A stretch of DNA of 64,000 nt from Prosopocoilus inquinatus (taxonomy: Eukaryota > Arthropoda > Insecta > Coleoptera > Lucanidae), in contig CM069871.1 of the NCBI GenBank assembly GCA_036172665.1, positions 2,046,001 through 2,110,000 of the forward strand, read 5' to 3'. The notes under the pieces were generated by a model. It had not been told where the DNA came from and did no database searches. It was given only the letters and a program-made list of their open reading frames with translations. Position 1 is the first letter of the stretch. Each line of letters starts with the position of its first letter. The translations under genes were made by a program, and so were the position numbers. Of this stretch, positions 47,165 to 57,950 are shown piece after piece.

Positions 47165-48470
47165 CGTTTCGTTTGCGCAAACTTCTTCGCCGCTTTATTA
47201 TTACACCCTATAAATACGTTTTGAAGCTCTCTCTTAGCAGGTCGGCGTAAAATTTCGTGGTCCGGCGAACCCGGACGATGTAATTAAACTTTATTGAGTG
47301 CTCGAATCCGTCCGAAAATACATTTCACGTTAAATTTACTTTTTATTAGGTTATGGGGGCGGGCGGGCGTAACGCAGAAAATTATTATGATTTTTCGAGG
47401 GTGGAGGGGGCGTTCTATAAATTACGGTCGATTGTCGGACGTTGCGCGATAAAAAAAAGTTTATGTTTCCCCCCCCTGGCATGCGGCGGCGCGGCGACCT
47501 TGGCGGCCAGGGGATGACTTATCGTTAACGTTGTCGGGCAAAATATTAAAACGTGGAGAACACTTTGAATCGGGAAATTAATTTCGGTGCCACGCCCAGT
47601 AATTACGAAAGTACTTTCATCCGAAAGTTAATCAATTTTCGTTTCAAAAAAAAATATATATAACGGGACAAAAGAGAATAATATAAGCTGTAAAAAAAAC
47701 TGATTCCGCTCTGCAAGGATTCGAATTTTTCAGTACCCATAATTTTTTGAAATTAAACCAAACGTAACGTGTTGTAATACCGTAACGCGGAAACAGGACA
47801 CGTGCAAGGTTAGCCTTGAAGAATAGCCATCTTACGAAAGTACTTTCATCTCAGAGTTATTAATCAATTTTCGTTTAAAATGCTGTTCCAAAAAAATAAC
47901 GAACAAAAGAAAATAATAAATAGAATTGGCGTCCTGAGGTAAAATCTTTTTTTTTTATTATTATTTGATATAATCTTACTGTTATACCTTTTAGGCTCTG
48001 ATGAAGGTTTAGAATAAAAACCGAAACTGATCAGCTGAATGATTTAGAATCTCTTTTTTTGTCCTAAAAACCGGATCAACTACCACGTTTTTTTTAAAAA
48101 AAAAAGAAAATAATATATACCAAAAAAAAACTGGCTTTGTTTTATTTGGATTCGAATTTTTCAGTACTCATGAATTAAACAATTTATAAATTTAACCAAC
48201 CGTAATGTGATGTGATACCGTACCACAAAAACAGAACACGTGCAAGGTGGGCCTTGAAGAATAGCATCTTAAAAAAATTCAAAAATAAAGCAAGTACTAT
48301 CTACGAGCTTACGCCTGCAAGGCAAACAATATTGCAGTCTTTTATGCAATCGATGGAAATCTTCGATTTATTTGCAGTGCGCTCGATTGACTGAATTGTC
48401 CCACCACACCAATCGGAAATGGGACGGTAAAGCCTATGCAATGCTGCAATGCACGAGAAAAGCAAAAAAA
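47165..48470. other. Unassigned; CpG-rich 47165-47560, then a duplicated AT-rich part
   Basis: After a CpG-rich block, the phrases TACGAAAGTACTTTCATC.(G/C)A and GGACACGTGCAAGGTTAGCCT/GAACACGTGCAAGGTGGGCC recur, showing old duplication (47600-47840 against 47830-48270). A degenerate hammerhead-like module lies at 47991-48039. No gene was recognised. Confidence 0.5.
47991..48039 (+). ncRNA. Degenerate hammerhead-like module
   Basis: CTGATGA (47998-48004), a stem GGTTT/AAACC (48006-48010, 48018-48022), then GAAAC (48023-48027) follow the hammerhead order. One extra A precedes stem II, and flanking strands TTAGGCT and AGCTGAA pair with one mismatch. It lacks a proper stem III, so activity is doubtful. 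Confidence 0.35.
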
Positions 48471-50100
48471 TCTAGAGAAAGAAGTTCAAGAGTTCCTCAT
48501 TTGGCTGACTGTTAACGCATTCCGTTTTCCTCGTTGCGATTTCTCTTTTAAATTTATCAATCGCTTTCCTCAGTTTGCAATAAATCGTTTTCGCAAATGA
48601 AGAAACAACTCTTCACTGGCATATCTGGCTCTGCGAATTACTATTTTGTGTACGACGACGGAGAGATTAAATTGCGTTCACCTTCGACCTTTTTTTTTAA
48701 GTCATTGGACTTACTTACGCCAGCTTTTATTTTATTGGCTCTTGAAGCTATCACGATGATTTCAATTTCGAATTGTGTAAACCCTCCCTTACTTCGATAG
48801 GGGTGCGGCTAGTTTTCGGCATTATTAATGTGGGACGTACCTGGAGCATGCAGTGGTTTTGTGAAGGGCTTCGCATCGTTTCGCGGTGTGTTTAAAGACA
48901 ACAGGGAAAATCGTGTTCGTTATAAGAAAATTGAAAAACAATTGAAATTAAGAAAATGCGAAACATACGATTCCTGACGAAGCCAGATAAGTGACTGTCG
49001 TTGAACGAGAGACTCCTGAGAAAAGATTTGGATCCTATTCCCACCGCACGAGGAAAACGGAGAATCTAGAGAAAGAAGTTCAAGAATTCCTGATTTGGCT
49101 GCTGTTAGCACGTTCCCTTTCCCTCGTTGAGGTTTTTTCTTATTTATGAATCATTTTCCTCAGTTTGCTATAAATTGTTTTCGCAAATAAATAAACAACT
49201 CCTCACTGGCATGTCTGGCTCTGGGAATTACTATTTTCTGTACGACGACGGAGAGATTAAATTGCGTTCACCTTCGACGTTTTAAGCCATTGGACTTCCT
49301 TACGCCAGCTTTTATTTTGTTGGCTCTTGAAGGTATCACGATGATTTCGATTTCCTATTGTGTAAACCCTCCCTTACTTCGATAGGGGTACGGCAAGTTT
49401 TCGGCTTTATTAATTTGGGACGTACCTAGAGCACGCAGTCGTCTTGTGAAGGGATTTGCACCGTTACGCGGTGTGCTTAAAGAATAACAGGAAAAATCGG
49501 TCGTTATAAGAAAATTGGAAATTAAGAAAATGCGAAACATACAATTCCTGACGAAGCTAGATAAGTGACTGTAGTTGGACGAAAGATTCCTGAGAAAAGA
49601 ATTGGATTTTATCACAAACGCACGAGAAAAACGGAGAACCTAGAGAAAGAAGTTCAAGAGCTCCTGATTTGGCGGCTGTTAGCGCATTTCATTACCCTCG
49701 TTGAGATTTTTTTTATTTATCAATCGTTGTCCTCAGTTAGTAATCATTTGTTTTTGCGATTGAAGGAACAACTCTTCACCGCAACGGCGAATTACTATTT
49801 TCTGTTACGACGACGCAGAGATTAAATTGCGTTCACATTCGAACTTTTAAGCCGTTGGACTTCCTTACGTCAGCTTTTATTTTGTTGGCTCTTGAAGTTA
49901 TCACGATGATCTCGATTTCGATTTGTGTAAACCCTTCCTTACTTCGATAGGGGCACATCCAGTTTTTGGCTTTATTGATTTGGGACGTACCTGGAGCACG
50001 CAGTCTTCTTTTGGAGGGCTTTGCACCGTTTCGCGATGTATTTATAAACATATAACAGGGAAAATCGTTCGTTTGCATGAATCAAAAATGTGCTTATTTT
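48471..50100. repeat. Tandem array, about 580-bp unit, three copies
   Basis: AGAGAAAGAAGTTCAAGA occurs at about 48474, 49067 and 49640 (spacings about 592 and 573). Shared phrases include TACGACGACGGAGAGATTAA and CTTACTTCGATAGGGG. Minus frames at 49355-49615 and 49833-50078 are related only because of the repeat. Confidence 0.92.
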
Positions 50101-51582
50101 GCGCAGCTTAAAAAAAAAACAAAACAAAAAACTGTTAAAAGCGAATGGCTGTAGATCAGCTGGAAACGGCATCGCTCGCTGTCCTCGTGTAACTGTGTAA
50201 TCGCGTTCAAATATTTAAATACATTCGAGCGGATTTTCATAAAATGCAGCGTGTAACATGAATATTTAAATGACGAACGCTTTGTCACACATTTGAAAAC
50301 GAAACCTCAATGAAACAAGCTGGGATTTTTATAGTTTGATTGTGAGGGGCCCTTCCAAATCATTATAAACTGCAAACTTAAGTCTCGTGTGTTTCGATTG
50401 GTTTTGACTTATCTCTCTCTTTTGGTTTCAGTTCTCCTCACATCATCGAAAATCAACAAACCTTCAAAGCAGGAAACAAATTTCTGAGGAAGGTGCTCCT
50501 GGCCTCCGGAACTGTACAATTACTATTAATAAATCTATTTAATAAATCATTAAATAGATTATTAAGGTTTTACGTGTACTAATCTCCAATAAGGATAATT
50601 TAATCCAAATTTTGTAGAGAGAGGAGGGAGCACTATTCTCAGTTGCCTTAAAAAAACATTACTTCTGCTGGCATAATTTGATTTTAGTCGCCATGTACAA
50701 TTCCGGAGCCTAGAAACCTGTCTCTCCGAAATTTTCATTAAAAAGTCGTGTGGGGGAGGTTAATTATTATCACTAAGATTTCATCTGCACAAGTTCAACG
50801 CGTATTTCGAAGGGAAGTGCTTCTGGGCTCTGGAGCTGTGCAAACCAATTAAGTTTGAAATTGTTATAATCATAAAGCTGAAGTTGTCTTTAAAATTCCG
50901 TCGATTTTGATTTTACCAATACTTATTTAGTAAACTAATTAATTAATTGAGGTTTTACCAACCTCCAATCACGCCATTGCAATTATAAAGCAAATTTCGG
51001 AGGAACGTTTTTTTTTTGTAGGCTCTGGAACTGTACAAGACGATTAAAACTGAAATTATTATAATTGTTGAGGTCTTTTTTAAAATTCAATCAATTCTCA
51101 TGCTCTCGAGTCTTGCAAACTGAATTATCTTTATTTCTGTTTTTTATTTATTTATCTTCTCGGTAAAATGAAACTTTCCGTACGCCGAACGTACGGACGA
51201 TTAGGAAATTTCGATATGGTGCGAAACGCAATCGGTTCGGAAAATTCCGGCGTTTTCGCGCGATTTACCGGAAACGCAAAGTCTATCGCGCGAGTAAACT
51301 TTCGGCGAGCATGAAATATTACCGGAAATGCATTGTAAGAACTTTATCCGCCGCCCGGCACCCGGCTCCGAGCAGAATGCAAATTCGATTTGTAGAAAGT
51401 TCTAATATTTCAAAAATTATTCAGGGCCCGCCGGGGGTGGTCCGCACGCCCTTAATCGAATTCCTCCTCCTCCTTCGTCTTCTTTCCTACCTTCCAGCAT
51501 ACATGAGAAGTCAGTTTGCGGCTTGTACGAATTTGTTTTCCGATTGACTTAATGAAAAGCTATGGGGGGTGAGAGGGAGGAG
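50101..51582. other. Unassigned; weak repeats and CpG-rich block 51170-51500
   Basis: A phrase like GGAACTGTACAA...GAAATT(G/A)TTATAAT recurs near 50505, 50830 and 51015, suggesting a decayed array. 51170-51500 is CpG-rich. No gene was recognised. Confidence 0.45.
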
Positions 51583-52980
51583 GCAGAGATGCAATGTTTT
51601 TCTAAAAAAATTAAATTGGAATTTAATTAATATCATAATGAATCATAACGCGCACAAGATCAGAATGAAATCATTCAGCCTGGAATTGAGATGCGCAAGG
51701 CACGACTCCAACAGGGAACAACGAGATCGAGCTTACGGTCGCTGCGATATTACCCCTAATTTCCGCACTCAATTAAGGATAATTTTCGCAGAGCAAACGC
51801 AACATCCAATATTCCCCGCTTGCGCAGCAATCTGGACGGGAATATTGCTTAAGAAGTGCGGGAGCGTATAAGAAATCTATCTTCCTAATCGTTCACCTTG
51901 AGAGATGACGAACTCGTGAAAATGGAACGCAGACGAATAAATAAAATAGTCCGTACGTATATGTAGCGGGTAAAGAATTAAAAGACGAGGAAAAATCAGA
52001 TACATCTCATGCACAAGTGGTGATGTTTTCAAAAAATTATTGAAAATAATTGTTCTGGATTTTTTTTTTTGAATTATAAAGGTTCATATTCAATACGCAG
52101 AGATCGAATATTTTTTTTTAATTAAGTTGCGAATAAATAATAATGTAATGAATCACAACGCGTACAAGATCAGAGTCAAGTAGTAAGGCCGAGCATTCCC
52201 TAGAATTTTGCACGCGATGCAGCACGCGTCCACCGAGGGAATGAAATAGAGTGGGCGGAAGCCCCAATATTACCCCTGATTTCTGCACTCAATTAAGAAT
52301 AATTTTTGCGCACGGCAAATGCACATGCAATATTCCCCATTTGCGTAGCAATCTAGAATGGAATCATGCTTAAGTAGTTTGGGCGCGTAGAAGAAATCGA
52401 TCTCGGTTTGTTCAAAAGAATTGGAGATAAGAAGGAGTTGAAAAGTGGGTTCAAACCCCCGTCCGCACCTCTTACATTATTTATTAGCTGCGAATACAAT
52501 TTAATAATTCAGGAGTGCTTAGCAAAAGATGTAATAAATAAACGGCGCTTTGTAAAACGAATTTAATAGAGGCGGGATATTAAAAGTTCCTTTTCCTCTT
52601 GCGTTTTGTTTTTTTTTCCTTTTTTCTCTTCGAGTTTCACGACAAAATATCAAATAATGAAGGAAGAGAGCGCAACTCGTAGAACAGTATACTCGTGCGA
52701 AGTTTATCTAATATTTGCGTTAAGGAGAGGAGAAACACGAGCAAATGTTTACCCCCAAGTCTGGAGGAGGGGCGCACTTAACAAGTTTTTGACGCTCGAA
52801 AGACGTCGTTTGACTCGCCTTTGAAGTGCTGTTTGACTTGTTGGATTTTAACGAAGAAACGCGCATCGTGCAGATGTGTACGAAATCTAATTGGACATCT
52901 AGAAGGATGACGCTGCTGCTCTAATTACGAGGCCAGAGATCTTTGCCCGCCCCCCTCGAAGCACATCTGAGCGCCCCCTA
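51583..52980. repeat. Segmental duplicate, copy B (1.4 kb)
   Basis: Direct copy of 45763-47164. Homology ends at GAGCGCCCCCTA in both copies. Copy B then runs into a perfect palindrome and a rearranged fragment of the same unit, whereas copy A continues into CpG-rich sequence. Confidence 0.93.
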
Positions 52981-53020
52981 GCACTTCAAAGACGTTTGCG
53001 CAAACGTCTTTGAAGTGCTA
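52979..53020. repeat. Perfect 42-bp palindrome at duplicate boundary
   Basis: 21-base arms with no spacer, centred between 52999 and 53000 on GTTTGC|GCAAAC. The core GTTTGCGCAAAC also follows the end of copy A (about 47170), but there the outer arms do not match. The arm TTTGAAGTGCT matches 52820-52830 inside copy B, as if copied from it. Confidence 0.95.
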
Positions 53021-53530
53021 AAACGAATTTAATAGGCGGGATATTAAAAGTTCTAAAATTACCCCTAAATTCTGCACTCAAGTAAGGATAATTTTTGCAC
53101 GGCAAATGCACATTCAACATTGAATGATTTTTTTTATTTAATTTTTTTTTTTCAATTCAATTCCTTTCCTCAGTCTGTAACGTAACACGATGGGCAACCA
53201 TAATTTAATAAAATTCCATAATGAAGTGACATGGAGTCCTCATGATGATATACCTACCGCTGCGCCCCTTTTATGATTTGATTTAAAAAAAAAAAATTAT
53301 ACAGAGGTTGTTTTTAAATGGGGCAAATATAAAGAAGGGTTTCCGTGGGCATTAGCTTAGCTTAATTCGTGGCAGGTTTCTGATGACGTGCAACCAACTA
53401 AAAACAAGGACGCGCGTTGCAAAAACAACATCGTGATATAATAACAAAAGCCCCGGGCTTAAAATTAATCCGAATTTATAAACGGCTCAGCCCCCTTAAA
53501 ACTTCAGCTTTAATTTAGTAGCATTACTCG
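53021..53530. other. Rearranged duplicate fragment, then unassigned
   Basis: 53018-53055 and 53056-53115 are short pieces of the 1.4-kb unit in a new order (GGCGGGATATTAAAAGTTC, then ATTACCCCTAAATTCTGCACTCAA). The rest is unassigned downstream flank of the gene on the minus strand. Confidence 0.6.
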
Positions 53531-53550
53531 TCCAATTAAAAGTGCGTGAG

Positions 53551-53556
53551 TTTATT
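53551..53556 (-). terminator. Distal polyadenylation signal AATAAA
   Basis: AATAAA on the minus strand, about 450 bases after the stop codon. Its use would include all three Pumilio elements. Confidence 0.4.
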
Positions 53557-53642
53557 TCCGCGGAGCCGTCTGTCTCTCTTGCACGCTCGTCCATACGTAA
53601 GTTATTATTACTCTTAACTCGTTAGCTTTGGACAAAATCAAC

Positions 53643-53650
53643 TATGTACA
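53643..53650 (-). promoter_or_regulatory. Pumilio-type element TGTACATA
   Basis: Exact match to TGTANATA on the transcript strand. It would be present only in mRNA ending at the distal signal. Confidence 0.5.
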
Positions 53651-53710
53651 AAATAGTTCGAACAAGATACAATTATTATTATTATTATTTTAGAGTTAGT
53701 TTTAAATCTG

Positions 53711-53716
53711 TTTATT
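53711..53716 (-). terminator. Proximal polyadenylation signal AATAAA
   Basis: AATAAA on the minus strand, about 290 bases after the stop; it overlaps a Pumilio-type element (TGTAAATAAA). A T-rich stretch when read on the transcript strand is not obvious downstream, so use is uncertain. Confidence 0.5.
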
Positions 53717-53720
53717 TACA
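53713..53720 (-). promoter_or_regulatory. Pumilio-type element TGTAAATA overlapping poly(A) signal
   Basis: Exact TGTANATA match sharing bases with AATAAA, so protein binding could compete with cleavage factor binding (inference). Confidence 0.45.
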
Positions 53721-53746
53721 TAGAAATTACGTTGACCAGTCTCTGA

Positions 53747-53754
53747 TATGTACA
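53747..53754 (-). promoter_or_regulatory. Pumilio-type element TGTACATA
   Basis: Exact TGTANATA match within the 3' UTR, about 250 bases after the stop, upstream of both poly(A) signals. Confidence 0.5.
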
Positions 53755-54002
53755 CAATGTAGACCACCTCAGGACACTGAAGCTGCCTTATTTATCATCA
53801 CCATCAGCATGGTTTTTTGGTGACGGTAATTAATGTCGATCATCCGTTATTCGTCACGCCGGCAATTTGATAACGCCGGAGTGGGAGCGGTATTATTAAG
53901 TTTGCCCAATTTATAAAACAGAAAAAATTAACGAGACATGCGATTAATCACAATTAGTCAGTTCGTTCATTAGAATCGGGTGGTGCGGGTCACCTGCGGT
54001 CG

Positions 54003-54109
54003 CTACGTTGGTGTTGGCAGGAGGAGGACGAGCAGACTGAACAGCACCAACAGCTGAGACTGGGCTGAAGAGTTGGCGCGGCCGTGATGCATGGCCGCTG
54101 GGTGTTCTC
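54003..54109 (-). CDS. Terminal exon encoding a GPI-anchor-type C-terminus
   Basis: The only well-supported coding exon. On the minus strand a strong acceptor (pyrimidine-rich, TTCTTGTTTCAG) at 54121-54110 precedes 107 bases ending in TAG (54005-54003). The first two bases complete a split codon; then 34 residues follow. The exon starts EHPAAMHHGRANSSAQ and ends SQLLVLFSLLVLLLPTPT. A small-residue region (NSSA, likely cleavage and anchor attachment site) followed by a hydrophobic tail with no cytoplasmic part is the signature of a GPI signal. The product is thus probably tethered to the outer cell surface. Which family is unknown: Ig-domain neuronal proteins (lachesin, DIP, Dpr), glypicans and Ly6-type proteins all end this way. 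A transmembrane end with a very short tail is the alternative. Confidence 0.75.
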
Positions 54110-54119
54110 CTGAAACAAG

Positions 54120-57100
54120 AAGATCTAGTAGTTACTGATAGCCGAAATACAATGCGTTTTAGTCGCCCCAGGAGTCCGCGTTAAGAAAAGCACCGATCTT
54201 TTCATAATCAACTTACTCAACTCGGACCACTGTGATATGTAAAATCTCTGACGTGTAAAAAAAATTTTAAACAACACAAAATTCTTATGAAAAGATCGGG
54301 CCTTAATGATTAAATCAACTAAGTCAAAGATTAAGTAAAGTAACTGATGGTCATCGTCGATAAAGTTGTGGCAATTTGTCGCTTGCCGTTTGCTCAACTC
54401 AAACCACTATGATGGGTAAAAATCCTGAGGCGTAAAAAAATGGAATATTGGCATTTATGCTAAATCAAAGCGAGCTTTGATTTAGCTTTGCTCAGTGGTT
54501 AAATAAATCAACACAATATTCTAATGAAAAGAACGAGCTTTAATGATTAAATCAACTAAGTCAAAGATTAAGTAAAGAGACTGATGGTCATCGTCGATAA
54601 AGTTGTGGCAATTTGTCGCTTGCTGTTTACTCAACTCAAACCACTATGATGGGTAAAATCTCCGATGCGTAAAAAAATTGAAGATTGGCATTTATGCTAA
54701 ATCAAAATTGTGTTTGTTTAGCGAGCTTTGATTTAGGTTTGCTCAGTGGTTAAATAAACCAACACAAAATTCTAATGAAAAGACCGGGCCTTAATGATTA
54801 AATCAACTAAGTCAAAGGTTAAGTAAAGTAACTGATGGTCATCGTCGATAAAATTGTGGCAATATATCGCTTGACGTTTACTCAACTCAGACCACTATGA
54901 CGGGTAAAATCTCCGAGGCGTAAAAAAATTGAAGATTGGCATTTATGCTAAATCAAAAGTGTGTTTGTTTAGCGAGCTTTGATTTAGCTTTGCTCGGTGG
55001 TTAAATAAACCAACACTTGACAATTTTAAATCCGGTCACAATTTTAAAAATAATTGTCATTCGCCTCGTCGAAAAAATTATGAAAATTTGATCCTAAACC
55101 CCTGTTTCGATTACACAACTCAAACCACTGTGATGTGTAAAACCCCCTCACATGTAAAAAATTGAAGATCGACGCTTAAGCTAAATTAAAAGTCCTTTTT
55201 ATAAGTGTATTTCAATGATCAGGATATTTAAAGCCTATTCACAAAAAAAAAACTATCCAATCCTAATCGTTTTATAAATAAACAAAACGTGAGCGTGTGC
55301 ATTTTTAAAATAAATTTAATTCCTGCATAAATATTGCAACGAGCGTTGCTGAGACATTAATGAAAAATTACCACGTGATTCATCGCCTTCCGCGCCGAGT
55401 TTAGCGAATGACTCGTTTTGAGCGGAGAGCGGTCAGCTGTACAGACTACTTTGGCTCTATGAACTATTTATTAGAAGTGTATTGTGTAAGTCTCTACCGC
55501 CGCATTATTCCCATATGAACAGCTTTTGAAATCAAATTTATGAAGCACATAAATAATTTTTAAAGTTATGAGCAGGGACAAGAATTCAGGCAACTTATTG
55601 TTGGACGCTTTTTATGTCGAAAGTACTTTGCGATGCATCGAATTGTTATTGAGTGGAAGGGGAAGGAGTGCAATGCGAGCGTTCGCACGTTATGGGCGAG
55701 GCTGATACAGTTGAGCACTAAATTTTTGTACCGTTCGCGGAACAGGTGGCCTGAATTCTTTTCCTTGGTTATGAGTTAACATACGAATTTTATAAGTAAT
55801 TATCATCCGTATCCTGCTCCGCACGTCATAGACAAAAATACGGCAAATTGACGCCAAACCGTCAAACCGCAGTTCCGCTTGCTCATCTCAGACCACTGTG
55901 ATGTATAAACCCCTGATGCATTAAAAAAAAATGAAGACATTTATACCAAGCCAAAAGTGTAGTTTTGTTTAGTGTGCGTCGATGATCTGAATATCTCTGA
56001 AGGTCTCACTTGTTAAATAAATTAACACCAAATCCCAATAATTTTTAATAATAATAATAATAATACTAATTTATTGAACAAATGTACAAAAATACGAACT
56101 TAAAATAATTAAAAAATAATGATCAATTTCGTAATAAATCAACAACTTTAGGTTGCCTTCTATTTGAATATTATAAATAAATATCACCCAAAGCCCCCGG
56201 CGCGAACGTCGTAGACAAAATTATGGCAATTTGACACCAACCCGTTGTTCCGTTTACTCAACTCAATCCACTCTGATGTGCACAGCCCTTGACACGCAGC
56301 AAATTTAAGATATAAGACATTTATGCCAAATCAAAAATGCTTTTGATTGATTAGTGTGCTTCGATGATACGATTATTTAAAAAACTCTCGATGGTTAAAT
56401 AAATTAAAACCAAATTCCAATCTTTTTTTCATAATAAATTGATTATTTTTTTAAGTTCGTCACATCTGATTTTTATAAATAATTACCATGCGTTTCCCGT
56501 TCAGTATGTCATTGACAAAGTTATGGCAATTTGACGTTAAACCGCCGTTCCGTTTACTCAACTCAAACCACGTTTATGCTAAATGAAAAAAGTGCTTTCG
56601 ACTAAGTGTGGTTCGACGATTTTAATATTTAAGGCCCTCAAGGACCAGATGGACTAACACGAAATTCCAATCTTTTCGTAATAAGTTGGCGATTTTGAAG
56701 TTGGTCACATCTGAATTTCATAAATAACGTGACGGTGAAATTATTTGGCAAACAGCAATTCATTTCGAAATTATTGCAATTATTGTACCGCATCGGCATT
56801 CGTTAAACGTTCAACCGCGTACCACACGCACTCATTCCGCATTGCAGAAAAAAGTGCAGGGCTGCAGAATGCAAGCGTGTATGTTTGCAAGTGCCAGTTA
56901 AGAATAATGCAGTTAGAACAAATTTAGCGAACTCTCAACGATTAAATAAACAAACACCAAATTCCAATCTTTTCATAATAAACTGATAAATAATTGAAAA
57001 TGATTATAATTACCATCCAGGTAGCGTTAAGTGCGTCATTGACAAAATGATGGCAATTTGACGCTAAACTGTTCTGTTAACTCAATTCAAACCACTGTTC

Positions 57101-57250
57101 TGTTTACTCAACTCAAACCACTGCGATGTATAAAACTTCTGATGCGTAAAAAATGTAAAAAGTGATTTTGATTGGCGTGCTTCGATAATTTGAATATTTG
57201 AACCCCTCAGTGACTGGATGGGCTAAAACAAAATTCCAATTTCTTTCACA
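54120..57250. repeat. Intronic array, about 245-bp unit, then degenerate
   Basis: CTGATGGTCATCGTCGATAAA occurs at 54344, 54581 and 54832. ACTCAACTCAAACCACT(A/G)TGATG variants recur at about 54394, 54634, 54882, 55115, 55885, 56260, 56560, 57076 and 57108. Units are regular at first and become longer and more diverged to the right. Related fragments reappear at 59040-59130 and 59440-59560. Confidence 0.88.
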
Positions 57251-57299
57251 ATAAATTTGATAATTTTGAAGTTGATCTCATCTGATTTTATAAATTGCG

Positions 57300-57950
57300 T
57301 CACGATGAAATTAATTATTTGGCAAAAAGTAAGTTAAATTAATTTCGACATTATTGCAATTATTGTATAGCATCAGCATTCGTCAAGTGTTTCAGTGAAT
57401 CAACCGCGTAACACACGCACGCATTCCGCATCGCATCATAAAAACTGCAGTCGCTGCAGAACGTAAGCGTGTATGTTTACATGTGCCAATTAGGAATGAT
57501 GCAATTAGAGCATTTTTTGCAGATGGGCAAAATTCCATTTTTTCACAATAAATTGATAATTTTGAAGTTGAGTTTATCAGAATTTTATAAATGGTGTCAC
57601 GATGAAATTAATTATTTGACAAAAAGTATCATAATTTCGAAATTATTGCAATTATTGTACAGCATCAGCATTCGTCAAATGTTTCAGTGAATCAACCGCG
57701 TTACACACGCATGCATTCCGCATCGCATCATAAAAACTGCAGTCGCTGCAGAACGTAAGCGTGTATGTTTACATGTGCCAATTAGGAATGATGCAATTAG
57801 AGCATTTTTTGCAGACGGGCTAATACAAAATTCCATTTTTTCACAATAAATTGATAATTTTGAAGTTGAGTTTATCAGAATTTTATAAATGGTGTCACGA
57901 TGAAATTAATTATTTGGCAAAAATAAATTAAATTCATTTCGGAATTGATG
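57300..57950. repeat. Tandem array, about 298-bp unit
   Basis: CACGATGAAATTAATTATTTG starts at about 57301, 57598 and 57896. An older copy begins near 56729 and a diverged partial one continues to about 58075. Each unit holds CTGCAGTCGCTGCAG followed by AACGTAAGCGTGTATGTTTA, the source of the repeated peptide frames near 56745 and 57469. Confidence 0.92.

Larger units (their letters stand above)
53531..54002 (-). other. 3' untranslated region of the GPI-type gene
   Basis: Follows the TAG stop at 54005-54003 on the minus strand. The distal end is uncertain: the signal at 53716-53711 would end it near 53690, that at 53556-53551 near 53530. The stretch lacks the tandem arrays that fill its surroundings, fitting a constrained transcript region. 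Confidence 0.55.

Noticed and set aside
50485..50518. CTGAGGAAGG followed by a hairpin, hammerhead-like
   Set aside because: The required GAAA after the hairpin is replaced by GGAAC, and no stem III or cleavage triplet is present.
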